From assembly GCA_003427395.1 (NCBI GenBank), contig BFEA01000144.1, positions 2,912,504 to 2,952,023 of the forward strand: a stretch of DNA of 39,520 bases, written 5' to 3'. A model generated the notes under the pieces. That model did not search any database. It saw nothing but the letters and a program-made list of their open reading frames with translations, and was not told the DNA's origin. The translations under genes and the position numbers were made by a program. Numbering within the stretch: position 1 is the stretch's first letter; the number at the start of each line of letters is the position of its first letter. Below, piece by piece: positions 19,091-29,530 of this stretch. The stretch comes from Chara braunii. Its lineage: Eukaryota > Streptophyta > Charophyceae > Charales > Characeae.

Positions 19091-22000
19091 ATGGTGAGAC
19101 TGTGTAGCTCGTCTTCCTTCTTTCAGCTATGGCGTGTGTCTGGGAGTGCGTGAACTTCATCCCCATATGTGCGCCTGTTCTTGCATTGTGGTTGGTGCAA
19201 TGGCTTCCCTCCTTTGGTCCTGACTCACCTTAGCCCCGCAGGCCGAGTCCTGTGTGTCTGTCATCTCAGCCATGCAGAAGACATAGGCGGAATGGTATGA
19301 ATCTGTAGAGTTCTTTCCTTTGTCAGCTATGGAGTGTGTCTGACAGTGTCATGTTTTTTTCTCCAACATGAACTTCATTTCCCATATTTGTAGCTGTTTT
19401 TGCATCGTTCTTTGTCAGTCTTCTCTTAGGTTCTTGTGTGCTTTCTTCGACTGGATGTTGTATTAGTTCAGAGCAACTCATAGCAATCCAGCTAGTGCAT
19501 GGTGTGCTTCTTTCAGGTATCCATTGATCATTTGATGTTTTGTGCCCTAAAGTACTGAACGAATGTTAATGCTTTGCTGTCGTACAGGTTAAGTTTACGG
19601 TGGATCAGCTCCGCGGTATCATGGACAAGAAGAACAATATCAGGAACATGTCCGTGATTGCCCACGTCGATCATGGTACGTAAAAGCTAACTATTCCCAA
19701 ACACTGAAAACGAACTGGTATAAACATCCCAAACACTGAAATCCGGCCGCTATAAACACTCCAAGCAAAAAAAACGCACTGGAAAGAACATGTGATGGGG
19801 AGAGACGTTGACGTTGGTGGGGAGTTTTGAGGAATGTTTGGAGATACGTTTTTATCCCTCTCCTCGTCGGTGACGTCCACAAGGCGGGGGTCGTGTCACT
19901 ACCACGCGACGGCGCCCGGTCATCCCTTCACGGGTGTGGCCGGTAGCTGGCTGGCGCTGGGTGGGAAGTCCAGCTGCGCACCATGTCAAGGAGGGCAGAG
20001 AGATTGGCGGCTTGCGGGCGGTGGGGGGGCTGTTCCAGCTGCTCAGCATGTCAAGGGGAAGGCAGAAAATGACGGCTATGCTCAGACCTATTGAGCTAGT
20101 TGCCGCTTGCTGCGGGTGGGTAGTGTTCCACAAGCTAGCTTCTGGAGCGGTGCTCATATCGGTCGGGCGCTCTTGGGGTCGTCGCTCTGGAGATGCCGTG
20201 TACTAAAAGCTGTATTGTGCCGGCTGTAGAACAATAACAGTGTATGTGAAACTTAGTGAAAGGTCGGCGCTTATGAATGTTTGGTTGTTTGTCAATTTGT
20301 TGTATTGCGATGTTGAGGTATTGCTATGTGTGTTGGTAGCTATTATATATTATGTCAATGTTATTGCTTGCCTTGACCGAAGGCGACGGCTCGAGAGCAC
20401 AGGACGATGGCGGCGGTGTCGGTGATAGTTGCCCTAGTTTGTGTTTTGCGAGTGGGCGCACACAGTAGTTGATTGCAGGCGGAGAAGATGTCTCTGTGTG
20501 AAGTGTTCAGATCTGTATATGAGGGTTACGGGTGTGGTGTGACATTTGAGAGCGAATCTCAACTCGGGCGGGCGTGGTTTCCCGGTGTACGGTTATTAGA
20601 CTTGTTTGTGTTTTTGCGAAATTGTGTATACGAAGAGACGCGCCAGGGAGTGTGTGTGTATGTTGTGCAAAGAAGTCCGTGATGGTTTGTCGAATGAGAC
20701 TTTGCTGGTGGTGTGTTACCTACGTCGGGGTCTTACTGCGTTTGCGGGGAATCGTGTGTTTTCTTCGCGAAATTACGTGTCGGGCGGGAATGATTGCCAT
20801 GCAGTTTCTTCTGTGTGCGGGTATGGAAGTGTGTGTGTTAATTGGTGGAAATAAGAGTGCTGATGTGTTGTATGTTTGTGGCGGCTGTGATTTGAATGAA
20901 CCAATGAATCAACTCTGAACAGGGAAATGAACAAGTGTGTGTAAATTGGTGGAAATAAGATTGCTGATGTGTTGTATGTTTGTGGCTGGCTGCTGTGATT
21001 TGAATGAACCAACGAATGAACACTGTGAACAGGGAAATCGACTCTTACGGACTCGCTTGTGGCGGCGGCTGGTATTATTGCGGCGGAGTCTGCCGGCGAT
21101 GTTCGGCTAACCGACACTAGAGCTGATGAAGCGGAGCGAGGCATTACGATCAAGAGTACGGGAATCTCGCTGTACTACGAGATGGCCGACGAAGCGCTCA
21201 AGGCTTACACCGGTCAACGTGACGGTAATGAGTACCTTATCAATCTTGTTGACTCCCCCGGACACGTCGACTTTTCGTCCGAGGTGACAGCTGCCCTTCG
21301 TATCACGGATGGAGCCTTGGTGGTCGTGGACTGCGTGGAGGGAGTGTGTGTGCAGACCGAGACCGTGCTTCGGCAAGCTCTGGGTGAACGTATCCGCCCC
21401 GTGCTGACTGTGAACAAGCTGGACCGATGTTTCCTTGAGCTTCAGCTGGAGGGGGAGGAAGCTTATCAGACCTACCTGCGTGTGATTGAAAACGCCAACG
21501 TCATCATGGCGACGTACGAAGATGCACTGCTGGGGGATGTGCAAGTGTACCCGGAGAAAGGAACGGTGGCTTTCTCCGCCGGTCTTCACGGATGGGCGTT
21601 CACGCTGACGAATTTCGCGAAGATGTACGCCTCTAAGTTCAATTTGGACGTCAAGAAGATGATGGAGAGGCTTTGGGGCGAGAACTACTTCGATCCGACG
21701 ACGAAGAAGTGGACGAAGAAGAACACGGGCTCGGCCAAATGCCAGCGAGGGTTTGTCCAGTTCATTTATCAGCCGCTGAAGCAGATTATCTCGGCCTGCG
21801 TGAACGATAAGAAGGATTCGTTGTGGCCGATGCTTACGAAGCTTGGGGTGCAGCTGAAGGCGGACGAGAAGGAGCTGAGCGGGAAGGCCTTGATGAAGAG
21901 AGTGATGCAGACGTGGCTGCCGGCGTCCGACGCGTTGTTGGAGATGATGATTTTCCACTTGCCGTCCCCTGCCACGGCGCAGAGGTATCGTGTGGAGAAC

Positions 22001-23473
22001 CTGTACGAGGGTCCGCTGGACGATATGTACGCGAACGCCATTAGGAACTGCGACCCAGAGGGCCCGCTCATTCTGTACGTTTCGAAGATGATTCCCGCCT
22101 CGGACAAGGGACGATTCTTCGCTTTCGGGCGTGTGTTTTCGGGCAAGGTGTGCACCGGCATGAAGGTTAGGATCATGGGGCCGAACTACGTGCCCGGGCA
22201 GAAGAAAGATCTTTTCGTGAAGAGCGTGCAGAGGACTGTTCTGTGGATGGGAAGGAAGCAGGAGTCGGTCGAGGACGTGCCTTGCGGCAACAATGTCGCG
22301 CTTGTCGGTCTCGATCAGTTCATCGTCAAGAACGCCACGTTGACAGGAGAGAAGGACGTCGACGCTCATCCCATCCGAGCGATGAAGTTCTCCGTGTCGC
22401 CCGTTGTGCGTGTGGCCGTGGACTGCAAGGTCGCGTCGGACCTTCCCAAGCTCGTCGAAGGATTGAAACGCTTGGCCAAATCGGACCCTATGGTTGTCGT
22501 CTCGACGGAGGAGTCCGGAGAGCATATCGTTGCAGGAGCAGGAGAACTCCATCTGGAAATTTGCCTCAAGGATTTGCAGGACGACTTCATGGGAGGGGCA
22601 GAGATTAGGGTGTCCGACCCAGTGGTGTCTTTCCGGGAGACGGTTTTGGAGAAGTCCTGCCGCACAGTTATGAGCAAGTCGCCCAACAAGCACAACCGGC
22701 TGTACTTCGAAGCGCGCCCGATGGAAGAGGGTCTGGCTGAAGCCATCGATGATGGCAAGATTGGCCCCAAGGACGACCCCAAGGTGCGGTCCAAGATTCT
22801 GGCGGAGGAGTTCAAGTGGGACAAGGATCTTGCGAAGAAGATTTGGTGCTTCGGACCTGAGACTACTGGGCCCAACATGGTTGTCGATATGTGTAAGGGA
22901 GTGCAGTACCTGAATGAAATCAAGGACTCGGTCATTGCAGGATTCCAGTGGGCGTCGAAGGAAGGCGCGCTAGCGGACGAGAACATGCGTGGTATATGCT
23001 TCGAAGTGTGTGACGTTGTCCTCCACGCTGACGCCATCCACAGAGGCGGCGGGCAGGTTATTCCAACCGCAAGGCGTGTCATGTATGCCGCGCAGCTCAC
23101 GGCGAAGCCTCGTCTCTTGGAGCCTGTCTACCTCGTCGAAATCCAGGCACCTGAGCAGGCTCTCGGCGGAATCTATGGTGTTCTCAATCAGAAGAGAGGG
23201 CACGTGTTCGAGGAGATGCAGCGCCCGGGCACGCCCTTGTACAACATCAAGGCGTACCTGCCTGTCATTGAGTCTTTCGGGTTCTCTAGCACTCTCCGCG
23301 CCGCCACCTCCGGCCAGGCCTTCCCTCAGTGTGTCTTCGACCACTGGGAGATGATGAACAGTGATCCCATGGACGGGACAACCCAATCTGGTGCAATTTT
23401 GCAGTCCATCAGGAAGAGGAAAGGACTCAAGGAGCAGCCTACGCCCCTCTCCGAATTCGAAGACAAGCTGTAA
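19091..23473 (+). CDS. Translation elongation factor 2 (eEF2), three coding exons
   Basis: eEF2 is the GTPase that moves tRNAs and mRNA through the ribosome after peptide-bond formation, in the cytosol. Exon 1 coding is only ATG (19091-19093), exon 2 is 19588-19675 and exon 3 is 21033-23473. Introns are 494 bp (phase 0) and 1357 bp (phase 1), both GT-AG. The product is 843 residues: [18 protein letters not shown], then P-loop AHVDHGKST (26-34, the Gly31 codon split by intron 2), the LTDTR switch-I/kinase-site region (Thr57 and Thr59), DSPGH (104-108), NKLD (158-161), and domain [11 protein letters not shown] with diphthamide His700 (codon 23039-23041). It ends EDKL-stop. Length and C-terminus match plant eEF2. 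No frameshift or stop lies in the exons. The start is fixed by the N-terminal MVKFTV and the splice sites. It is the only intact gene here. Confidence 0.97.
19094..19587 (+). other. eEF2 intron 1
   Basis: Starts GTGAGA directly after the start codon and ends cgtacag. Its first part holds a diverged copy of the exon 1 region (see 19233-19410). Confidence 0.9.
19233..19410 (+). repeat. Duplicate of eEF2 5'UTR/exon 1/intron 1 start
   Basis: Aligns with 19023-19198 about 200-210 bp upstream: ccgcaggc-gactcct, tcatctc-gcc, the ATG-GT junction, tcagctatgg-gtgtgtctg and gaacttcat all recur in order. The copied junction is ATG at 19292-19294 followed by GTATGA, so both start codon and a usable 5' splice site are kept. 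If transcription began upstream of this copy, splicing to exon 2 would give the same protein. Confidence 0.75.
19676..21032 (+). other. eEF2 intron 2
   Basis: Starts GTACGT and ends gtgaacag. Near its start is a short tandem repeat built on cccaaacactgaaa (19695-19765). Near its end the acceptor region is duplicated (20831-21040). The remainder is GC-rich and Trp/Val-codon rich in translation, with no recognisable gene. Confidence 0.9.
20831..21040 (+). repeat. Tandem duplication of the intron 2 acceptor region
   Basis: Two units start gtgtgtgt-aattggtggaa at 20831 and 20935 and both run into a gaacagGGAAAT junction (AG at 20921-20922 and 21031-21032). Identity is about 90% by eye. The upstream copy would join in phase but reads GGG AAA TGA, an immediate stop. 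Confidence 0.85.
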
Positions 23474-23849
23474 GCGGGATAGAGTGCTGGAAACTGGAGA
23501 GCGGTCGAAGTGGGACGGGGAGGGTGTATACAACCTCCTTGCACTATTTTGATGGTGGTCACGCTGCTTTTTCGTGCACAGTAGATTATTGTTGTACTCA
23601 GGCATGCAGATTGTTGATATTGAGAGTATTGATTGATAGGATGTCGAAATGAGAGATCAAAGAGGTAAATAGACCGGAACAAATTCGTGCGGCCCAACTT
23701 TTAGGGTGTTTGATTTGCCTGTTGAGATGTGATGATGCCGCGTTTTACCAGGATAGGTCCGCTCCTATAGCTCTGTATTTTTGTGTGTATGTGTGTTTGT
23801 CTCTCAGAGAGAGAGAGAGGTATTTTTGTGTGTATGTGTGTCTCTGTCA

Positions 23850-23885
<36 letters not shown>

Positions 23886-23900
23886 TGAGTTTTGATATTT
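23474..23900 (+). other. Probable eEF2 3'UTR and flank with GA repeats
   Basis: No canonical AATAAA is evident. A (GA)n tract with two copies of the segment tttttgtgtgtatgtgtgt lies at about 23776-23882. The polyadenylation site cannot be placed. Confidence 0.5.
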
Positions 23901-24520
23901 GACGTTCCTGTTGAGAACTGCGGTTGCCGCGTTTGACCAGAGGGTTAGGAAGGGCACGAGCATGCTCTGGTTTTACTGCGTCCTGACGATTTATTGAACT
24001 TCCTTGAATTTGCTGCTTCCATCACGAGTGCGTTTCATCTTAAAAATGCTTTTGTCGGTGTCTAATTCTGAAATGCCAAGCTCACTTTTTGTCGTATGTT
24101 CTGGTGGCCCGACTGTCTGGTCATTTTTACCGGCCGGGTTGTTTGCAAGGACGAAGAGATTGACGCTCTCTGAGTGCAGTGCAAACATGTTGGCACGCCG
24201 CGGGGGGCAGCAGGTCACAAGGAGCACTCACTCTTGCTGGTTGATCTGTAGTGTACCTAATTGTCTGTGATGAAGTCTTAAAAAGAGTACCCTTGGATTG
24301 GTACTGAAACGTAGTAACCGCATCAACGCACCACCTCATTCAGTCCAGTCCACTCTTCGTAGCCCTTCAGTAAAACACATCCATCAGCTTACTGATAGAC
24401 CATGATATATCATATAGATGTTAACACTGCCGCATCCGAATGAACCTGACCCATCCTGCAGACCACGATGAAGGCCGTATCTACTATCACTGCCCCCGTG
24501 TGGTCGTTCGGGTGATGAGA
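23901..24520. other. Unassigned region
   Basis: Short open frames exist on both strands (for example 23991-24227 minus). None has a recognisable motif. Confidence 0.4.
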
Positions 24521-24650
24521 AACAGAAAGTGTGACGGCCATCTAGTGGAGTGCTGTAACGTCGGTGCGCGGTCAGCTATATACCCAGTGAACCCGCGCAC
24601 CCCGCACTGACGTCCCACCACTCAATTAGATAGCCATCACACTTTCTGTT
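24521..24650. mobile_element. 130-bp foldback MITE-like element
   Basis: Inverted ends AACAGAAAGTGTGACGGCCA and TGGC-ATC-ACACTTTCTGTT pair over about 33 bp with few mismatches. The interior (acgtcggtgcgcgg against ccgcgcac...cactgacgt) continues the inverted symmetry, so nearly the whole segment can fold on itself. It carries no coding sequence. Confidence 0.7.
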
Positions 24651-24839
24651 CACATCCGCTCCCCTTGTTATAAAAGTAAAAAACATGAAGTCCTATGGAG
24701 CTATCTAAAGTAGTCTCGTTGGCTGTGGGTTCTCTTTTTTGCGGCTAGCGGCTGGACTTCGCCTCGTGTGGGTGCACATTGACGGCCGTGCGGGATTATT
24801 TTCGCTGGCAGGGCTACACGATGAGTATAGACTCGGAGA

Positions 24840-24985
24840 AACAACATGCAAGATGTATTATATACAAACATCAGCACACACAGACGTCTACATGCACACA
24901 TACGCAGGGATGTGTTATGTGTTGTATACACATCATCGCACGCATACGTACACACGCACAGAAATAGGCAGGGATGTGCATGCAT
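24840..24985. repeat. CA-rich low-complexity stretch
   Basis: Repeated cacac/acgcac words. The open frames here are low-complexity. Confidence 0.6.
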
Positions 24986-25089
24986 GCAGGCGTATAGACA
25001 TAAGGAGTCACATGCTCTGTTAAGCTACAGGACGCAGAGTAGTATTAGCGGTGTCAGTATTTGACAGTATGCTGCTTATCTGCGTGTGT

Positions 25090-25275
25090 GTGTTGCTTTA
25101 ACGACCTGACTTTTTACTGATGTGTTGTCTTGTGTCTGGTGTCTTGTTGCCTAGCTTGTGGTCTCCGATCATCGGCGGAATCTATGGTTGCTTTAACGAC
25201 CTGACTTTTTACTGATGTGTTGTCTTGTGTCTATGTGTCTGCGTGTGTGTGTTGCTTTAACGACCTGACTTTCTC
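25090..25275. repeat. Tandem repeat of about 70-100 bp, three copies
   Basis: The word gttgctttaacgacctgact recurs near 25091, 25189 and 25252, the first two followed by ttttactgatgtgttgtctt. The spacer 25167-25186 shares tcggcggaatctatggt with eEF2 exon 3 (about 23163-23179). Confidence 0.8.
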
Positions 25276-25549
25276 CCTCTGTTTGCTGAGGTGTCACTGA
25301 TCATCTCTTACCTTGCCACCCTCCTGCATGACTTTTCTGCCTTTTTGTCTGCTTCCCCCCTCTTGACTAGATCGTTTTGCGGATTGTCCCCTCGCTTCCG
25401 TGCTAGCTGATGGCCTTCCCCTGGTGTATTTTTGCCCGGTTTACCTAGTTTGCCTTTGTTTGTTGTTCCCACAGCTGTCATCTGCAACAGTTTGAAGTGG
25501 ACTGGGAACGAAGCATGACTCTGGGGCGTCTCCGAAGACTCCCGGCCTT

Positions 25550-25657
25550 GCCACACCGCTCTCGAAATGTGAAAAAGACAAGAATGTGGCGGGCGCATCT
25601 GGCCATGTTCTAGCGGGAGGTTCATTCTCATTTTGCACATTCCGAGAGCGGTGTGGC
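25550..25657. repeat. Imperfect hairpin, 29-bp arms, 50-nt loop
   Basis: GCCACACCGCTCTCG (25550-25564) and CGAGAGCGGTGTGGC (25643-25657) pair perfectly. Pairing continues with three mismatches to about 25578/25629. The geometry resembles a plant microRNA precursor, but a foldback element is equally possible. Confidence 0.6.
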
Positions 25658-27117
25658 GATGTCATTAATTTTACGAGTCACGAGGGAAGCTTCAGAGAAT
25701 GTCACATGCTTAAGGATATGGTCCGTGTACGAATGAGGAAAGGCATCTGCACGCTTGCAGGCGCACACTCACACGCACAGTCGTAGACGGACGATATTAT
25801 CAAAACCATTTTAATTTGTGTGGTGGCTGCGACTGTGATCATGTGGATGGGTGGAGGCAAGGTGGAGGGGCATTCCTGGGACCTGTTTTTTTTTTTCTTG
25901 CAGGAGCTCTGTAACACATTGAACGTTTTTTTTTCTTCTTTTTTTTTGGGTAATGTGAAACATCTGTGGCAACCTGCTATTGGAGGTGATACGAGTATCC
26001 TCCACCAATAGCAAGCCGTCCAATCTAGTGGTGGGGAGCGTCACGTGCTGGAAACCGGGTCCAGCGTCCCACTGACAAGATCGGATACAATATATCTGGC
26101 AGATCAGCATTGATTGCCCTCGCACGAGGGGATCGACTGTCCGCCCATTTATCAGCCCTAGGTCACAGCATGTATCTAGGTCTAGCCATGGGGAAGGTGA
26201 CAAACTGCCTCCAATCTACCGTAATCCTTCACAGTCATAACCGTGCATGACAAACCCTAGGCCCCCCTCTCCGTGCGTAAGGTCGCAGCCAGCTCCATGA
26301 TCCTCATTTTCCAGCAACGGAGGTTGTCAGCCTACCCTCCCTTATCCTGAGCTGTTCACCTGACGAAGATCATTTACACGTAATTATTATTATGAAGTTA
26401 CTGGCAGAGGTTTGCACCATTCACGCCATATATCTTTATCATTATTATCCTTATGCAACTGCCCTGCAGATCCCCTGCCATTTCGCCAAACCCAGCTCTG
26501 TCTGTCCCTTGTTGGTTATCCTATCTCCTCCCCCTATCCAGTGTCCACCACCAGAACGACAAACCAACCTCTTGCCCATTTCCATCAGACCACCCACGCA
26601 GTGCCAGTCACTAAATATGCCAATCGAGACTAGCAACAGAGAAAAAACAGGGGGAAACCTTGGGTCAAAGAAGACTCCCGACAGGTGACGTTTTTGCAGG
26701 AGTGTGTTCGAAACACAACACACATTCAAAACACTGCTAAACCCATCGAATCCGAACCCTCCCCATCGAATCCAAACCACCCCTGCGATTGTACCACGTC
26801 GCAGCTCTGGGGGGGAATGGCCAACTCCTGCGAAATCAAAGGGAGCCCTGCCGGCGTCATCATAGTAAGGTAAATCATCACGGTAAATCATAACCTATGA
26901 TGTCATTGCCAGCATCAGTGTGCTGGGTAGATGACGAAACGATTGTAAAAAAACTTTCAGAACAAGCGGTAGAACCAAATCACCTACCTCCACCGATGTA
27001 TTGATGTCGGATGATGATGATGATGCGTTGTGATCTTCAGCGGACTGTTTGGTGAGAGAGTGAAACGGATGTCAACAAATCTTCCCAAGCAGGTGCCCAG
27101 ATTATCTCCATTGTTTG
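25658..27117. other. Unassigned region with small hairpin
   Basis: No gene was recognised on either strand. A compact inverted repeat lies at 25975-26013 (TGCTATTGG...CCAATAGCA, nearly no loop). Minus-strand open frames at 25811-26203 and 26451-26891 lack motifs. Confidence 0.4.
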
Positions 27118-27500
27118 CTACGACAGATTGAAACCGACTGCCAAATGATGATGACACCATGAAATCCTCCCGCCCAGATCGCTGCCCTTACATCTGTCAA
27201 ATCTCCATTGTTCTTACATCTGTCAAATCTCCATTGTTCGCTACGACAGACTGAAACCGACTGCCAAACGATGACGACACCATGAAATCCTCCCGCCCAG
27301 ATCGCCGCCCTTACATCTGAAAAATCTCCATTGTTCTTACATCTGTCAAATCTCCATTGTTCGCTACGACAGACTGAAACCGGTGTCCCGCCCAGATCGC
27401 CGCCCTTACATCTGTAAAATCTCCATTGTTCTTACATCTGTCAAATCTCCATTGTTCGCTACGACAGACTGAAACCGACTGTCATACGATGCCGACAGTG
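27118..27500. repeat. Minisatellite of about 122 bp with nested 28-bp unit
   Basis: The outer unit starts ctacgacaga-tgaaaccg and recurs at about 27118, 27240, 27362 and 27460, the third copy with an internal deletion. Inside each unit ttacatctgtcaaatctcca plus ttgttc occurs twice. Confidence 0.9.
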
Positions 27501-27542
27501 CCCGACACCAAGAAATCCGCCTGCAATTCGTCACAATCCTGA

Positions 27543-28174
27543 TCAAATGGCTGCAGTTGCTGGACACAGCGGAATATTCGGTGATGTCACTGTTGTACAT
27601 AATGGTGTTGTTATTGTGGATGTTGTGATTGATAATATGGCTTTTATTGTCGCTGTTGATGCGGCGATTGATAATATGGCTTTTATTGTTGCTGTTGATG
27701 CGGCTCTTGTTGTCGCTTTTGATGCGGTTGATGTTGTTGCTATTGTTGTTGTTGTTGATGTTGTTGATGCTGTCGATGTCATGCTATCTGGTGGACTGCC
27801 CACGTTTTTCCTTGCTAGAAGCCCGGCAAACATCTCTTTTACCTGCGTTAGCATCCCGGCGCACTCGTGTAGGGCAGTCGGCGCCTGTGCTCCATCATTC
27901 ATATCCAGGTGTCCAAGAGCAATTCCTCCTCCCACCCGTCATAGATCTGCTCTGCCTCCAATAAAATATCATCCTGTAAGTTGCCATGTTCTTGACTCAG
28001 CACCGCGTGCATCTCCTCCAGCTGTTGTTTATACAAGGTCACAATGGACAGTGCGGAATCTGCCTCCATGGTCTGCAGGTCAGGAGGGGTTCCCCACAAC
28101 CCCCCATGAGACAAGATCTCCGTGCCCATCTCTGCCATCGCTGTTGATGTTGGAAGCTGCCACCGCTGTACCAC
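27543..28174 (-). CDS. Possible low-complexity protein fragment, unrecognised
   Basis: Two overlapping minus-strand open stretches, 27899-28174 and 27543-27935, are in different frames. The first is acidic and helical-looking (SALSIVTLYKQQLEEMHAVL, then EHGNLQDDILLEAEQIYDGW). The second reads ALHECAGMLTQVKEMFAGLL and then runs into a Thr/Ala/Ser repeat encoded by ttgttg-type triplets. Joined by one frameshift or an intron they could be part of one gene. I see no known domain and no proper start. The plus-strand frame across the same triplet repeat is hydrophobic and low-complexity and less convincing. Confidence 0.25.
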
Positions 28175-28494
28175 AATCTGTTGACAATTTCACAGCTGGC
28201 GGTACCCCTGTCCGAGCGTCGCGGGACACTTACGTCACCAACTGCAGCCGCCACATGGCAATGAGGACGCCACGCGCGTGTGCCGGGCGCACGTACAGAC
28301 CTAGCCTCCAGCCATTTTTCCAACACATGGAACGTTTTGATTTTTCTTCTGATTGATGATCGTATGAAGGAGCTGTTTCGATTTTTCTCCCTCCTTTCCT
28401 CCATTCCTCTTCCGATAGGTGAGTAGCAAGGCACGCACATCGAGTGCAACCTGTTTCGAAAACAAAGGCAGGAAAAACGAAGTCCAACAGTAAA

Positions 28495-28620
28495 GAATCT
28501 TGCATTCCTATTGAATATTTTGAGTGAACCGTCTCCCAGAAGAGATCCTAAAATAATTGCTTTACATTGATCCGACAAAGATATTTGTTTTAATTTTTTA
28601 CGAGACGAATTGATTGCTGA
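28495..28620 (-). pseudogene. LAGLIDADG homing endonuclease fragment, organelle-like
   Basis: Within an AT-rich patch the minus strand encodes KKLKQISLSDQCKAIILG directly followed by SLLGDGSLKI and NARF. This is the first LAGLIDADG helix (here the GSLLGDGSL variant) and its lead-in as found in intron-encoded endonucleases of green-algal and plant organelles. Only about 42 residues are recognisable. The surrounding 28175-28690 frame continues without further similarity, so this is a fragment. The AT-rich codons differ from the GC-rich flanks, which suggests transfer of organellar DNA to the nucleus. It would not be functional. Confidence 0.65.
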
Positions 28621-28711
28621 CCTTTTCTTTTCATTATCCTGTCGCTGTCTATCATTACGAATACGTAAGTGGACATGAAGCATGTGAATCATGTACTGTC
28701 CTCTGAACTAA

Positions 28712-28788
28712 CATGCGCAGAGACGGTCGGCGGAGCGATAAACCTCCAATCACTGGCGCGACCGCTCGGCCGACCGTCTCTGCGCATG
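28712..28788. repeat. Short inverted duplication, 26-bp arms, 25-nt loop
   Basis: Arms 28712-28737 and 28763-28788 (CATGCGCAGAGACGGTCGGC... and its complement) differ at one position. It is bounded by related direct words (gaatcatgt-c...tctgaa) on both sides. Confidence 0.9.
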
Positions 28789-28796
28789 CAGCGCAT

Positions 28797-28876
28797 ATGA
28801 ATCATGTCCCATTCTCTGAATCCACACCTGTCCCATTCTCTGAATCCACACTTGTCCCATTCTGTGAACCTAGACT
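28797..28876. repeat. 23-bp tandem repeat, three copies
   Basis: tgtcccattctctgaatcca plus cac occurs three times with small changes, and a fourth related word is at 28683-28710. Confidence 0.8.
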
Positions 28877-28879
28877 TGT

Positions 28880-29390
28880 GAGCCTACCTCGGGATGGACG
28901 TCCAAGCTCTGGTGCGACCGGTCGACCGACCGTCTCTTCCGACGACGCCCATGGCACCCTGCCCCGTACCTGTGGACCAAACGGTAAGCCCGCTACTCAA
29001 TTGAACACTGCGGGGCGTGGGAGCGGAGCCCGGCGGTCGGGTGGACGCTTGGAAGTGAGAGGCGGTTGGGGGATGTGGGGGTGTGACAAGAAAGGGGCTG
29101 GGGAAAGCACGGGTAGTGTTTGAAGGAGGCACGGTCTTGGCATGGGCAGAACTGCAACTTGGTGGCATGGCCTGGATTTTGTTTGGAATCTGTGAAGTTG
29201 GGGCAGATAAGAGGGACATTTGTGGCCATTCTGGTTCGGCTAACCTGGGGTTGACTTGGAGATTGGTTGAGATAACAACATTGGCCATTCTGGCTTGGCT
29301 AACCTAGTTAACTGGGTGTGGAATATCTTTCTTCTGTCATCTTTCAGCCTGTCTATCTGTCTGTCTGGTCTCTGATTGTGTGTCCTGCTC
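28880..29390. other. Unassigned region
   Basis: No gene recognised. A ggtcgaccgaccgtctct word repeats part of the hairpin arm at 28763-28788. Confidence 0.4.
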
Positions 29391-29447
29391 TCTCTCTCTC
29401 TCTCTCATGCAAATCAATCACATGGATCTCTCTCTCTTGTGCAAATC

Positions 29448-29528
<81 letters not shown>
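29391..29528. repeat. CT microsatellite
   Basis: A pure (CT)n run from about 29451 to 29528 and a shorter one at 29391-29406. Serine/leucine reading frames across it are artefacts. Confidence 0.95.

Positions 29529-29530
<2 letters not shown>

Noticed and set aside
21107-22693. 528-codon open frame antisense to eEF2
   Set aside because: It mirrors the strongly biased codons of eEF2, is His/Leu/Arg-rich and has no domain; a shadow of the real gene.
27118-27500. Possible CRISPR array
   Set aside because: Units are contiguous minisatellite copies without unique spacers, in eukaryotic DNA.
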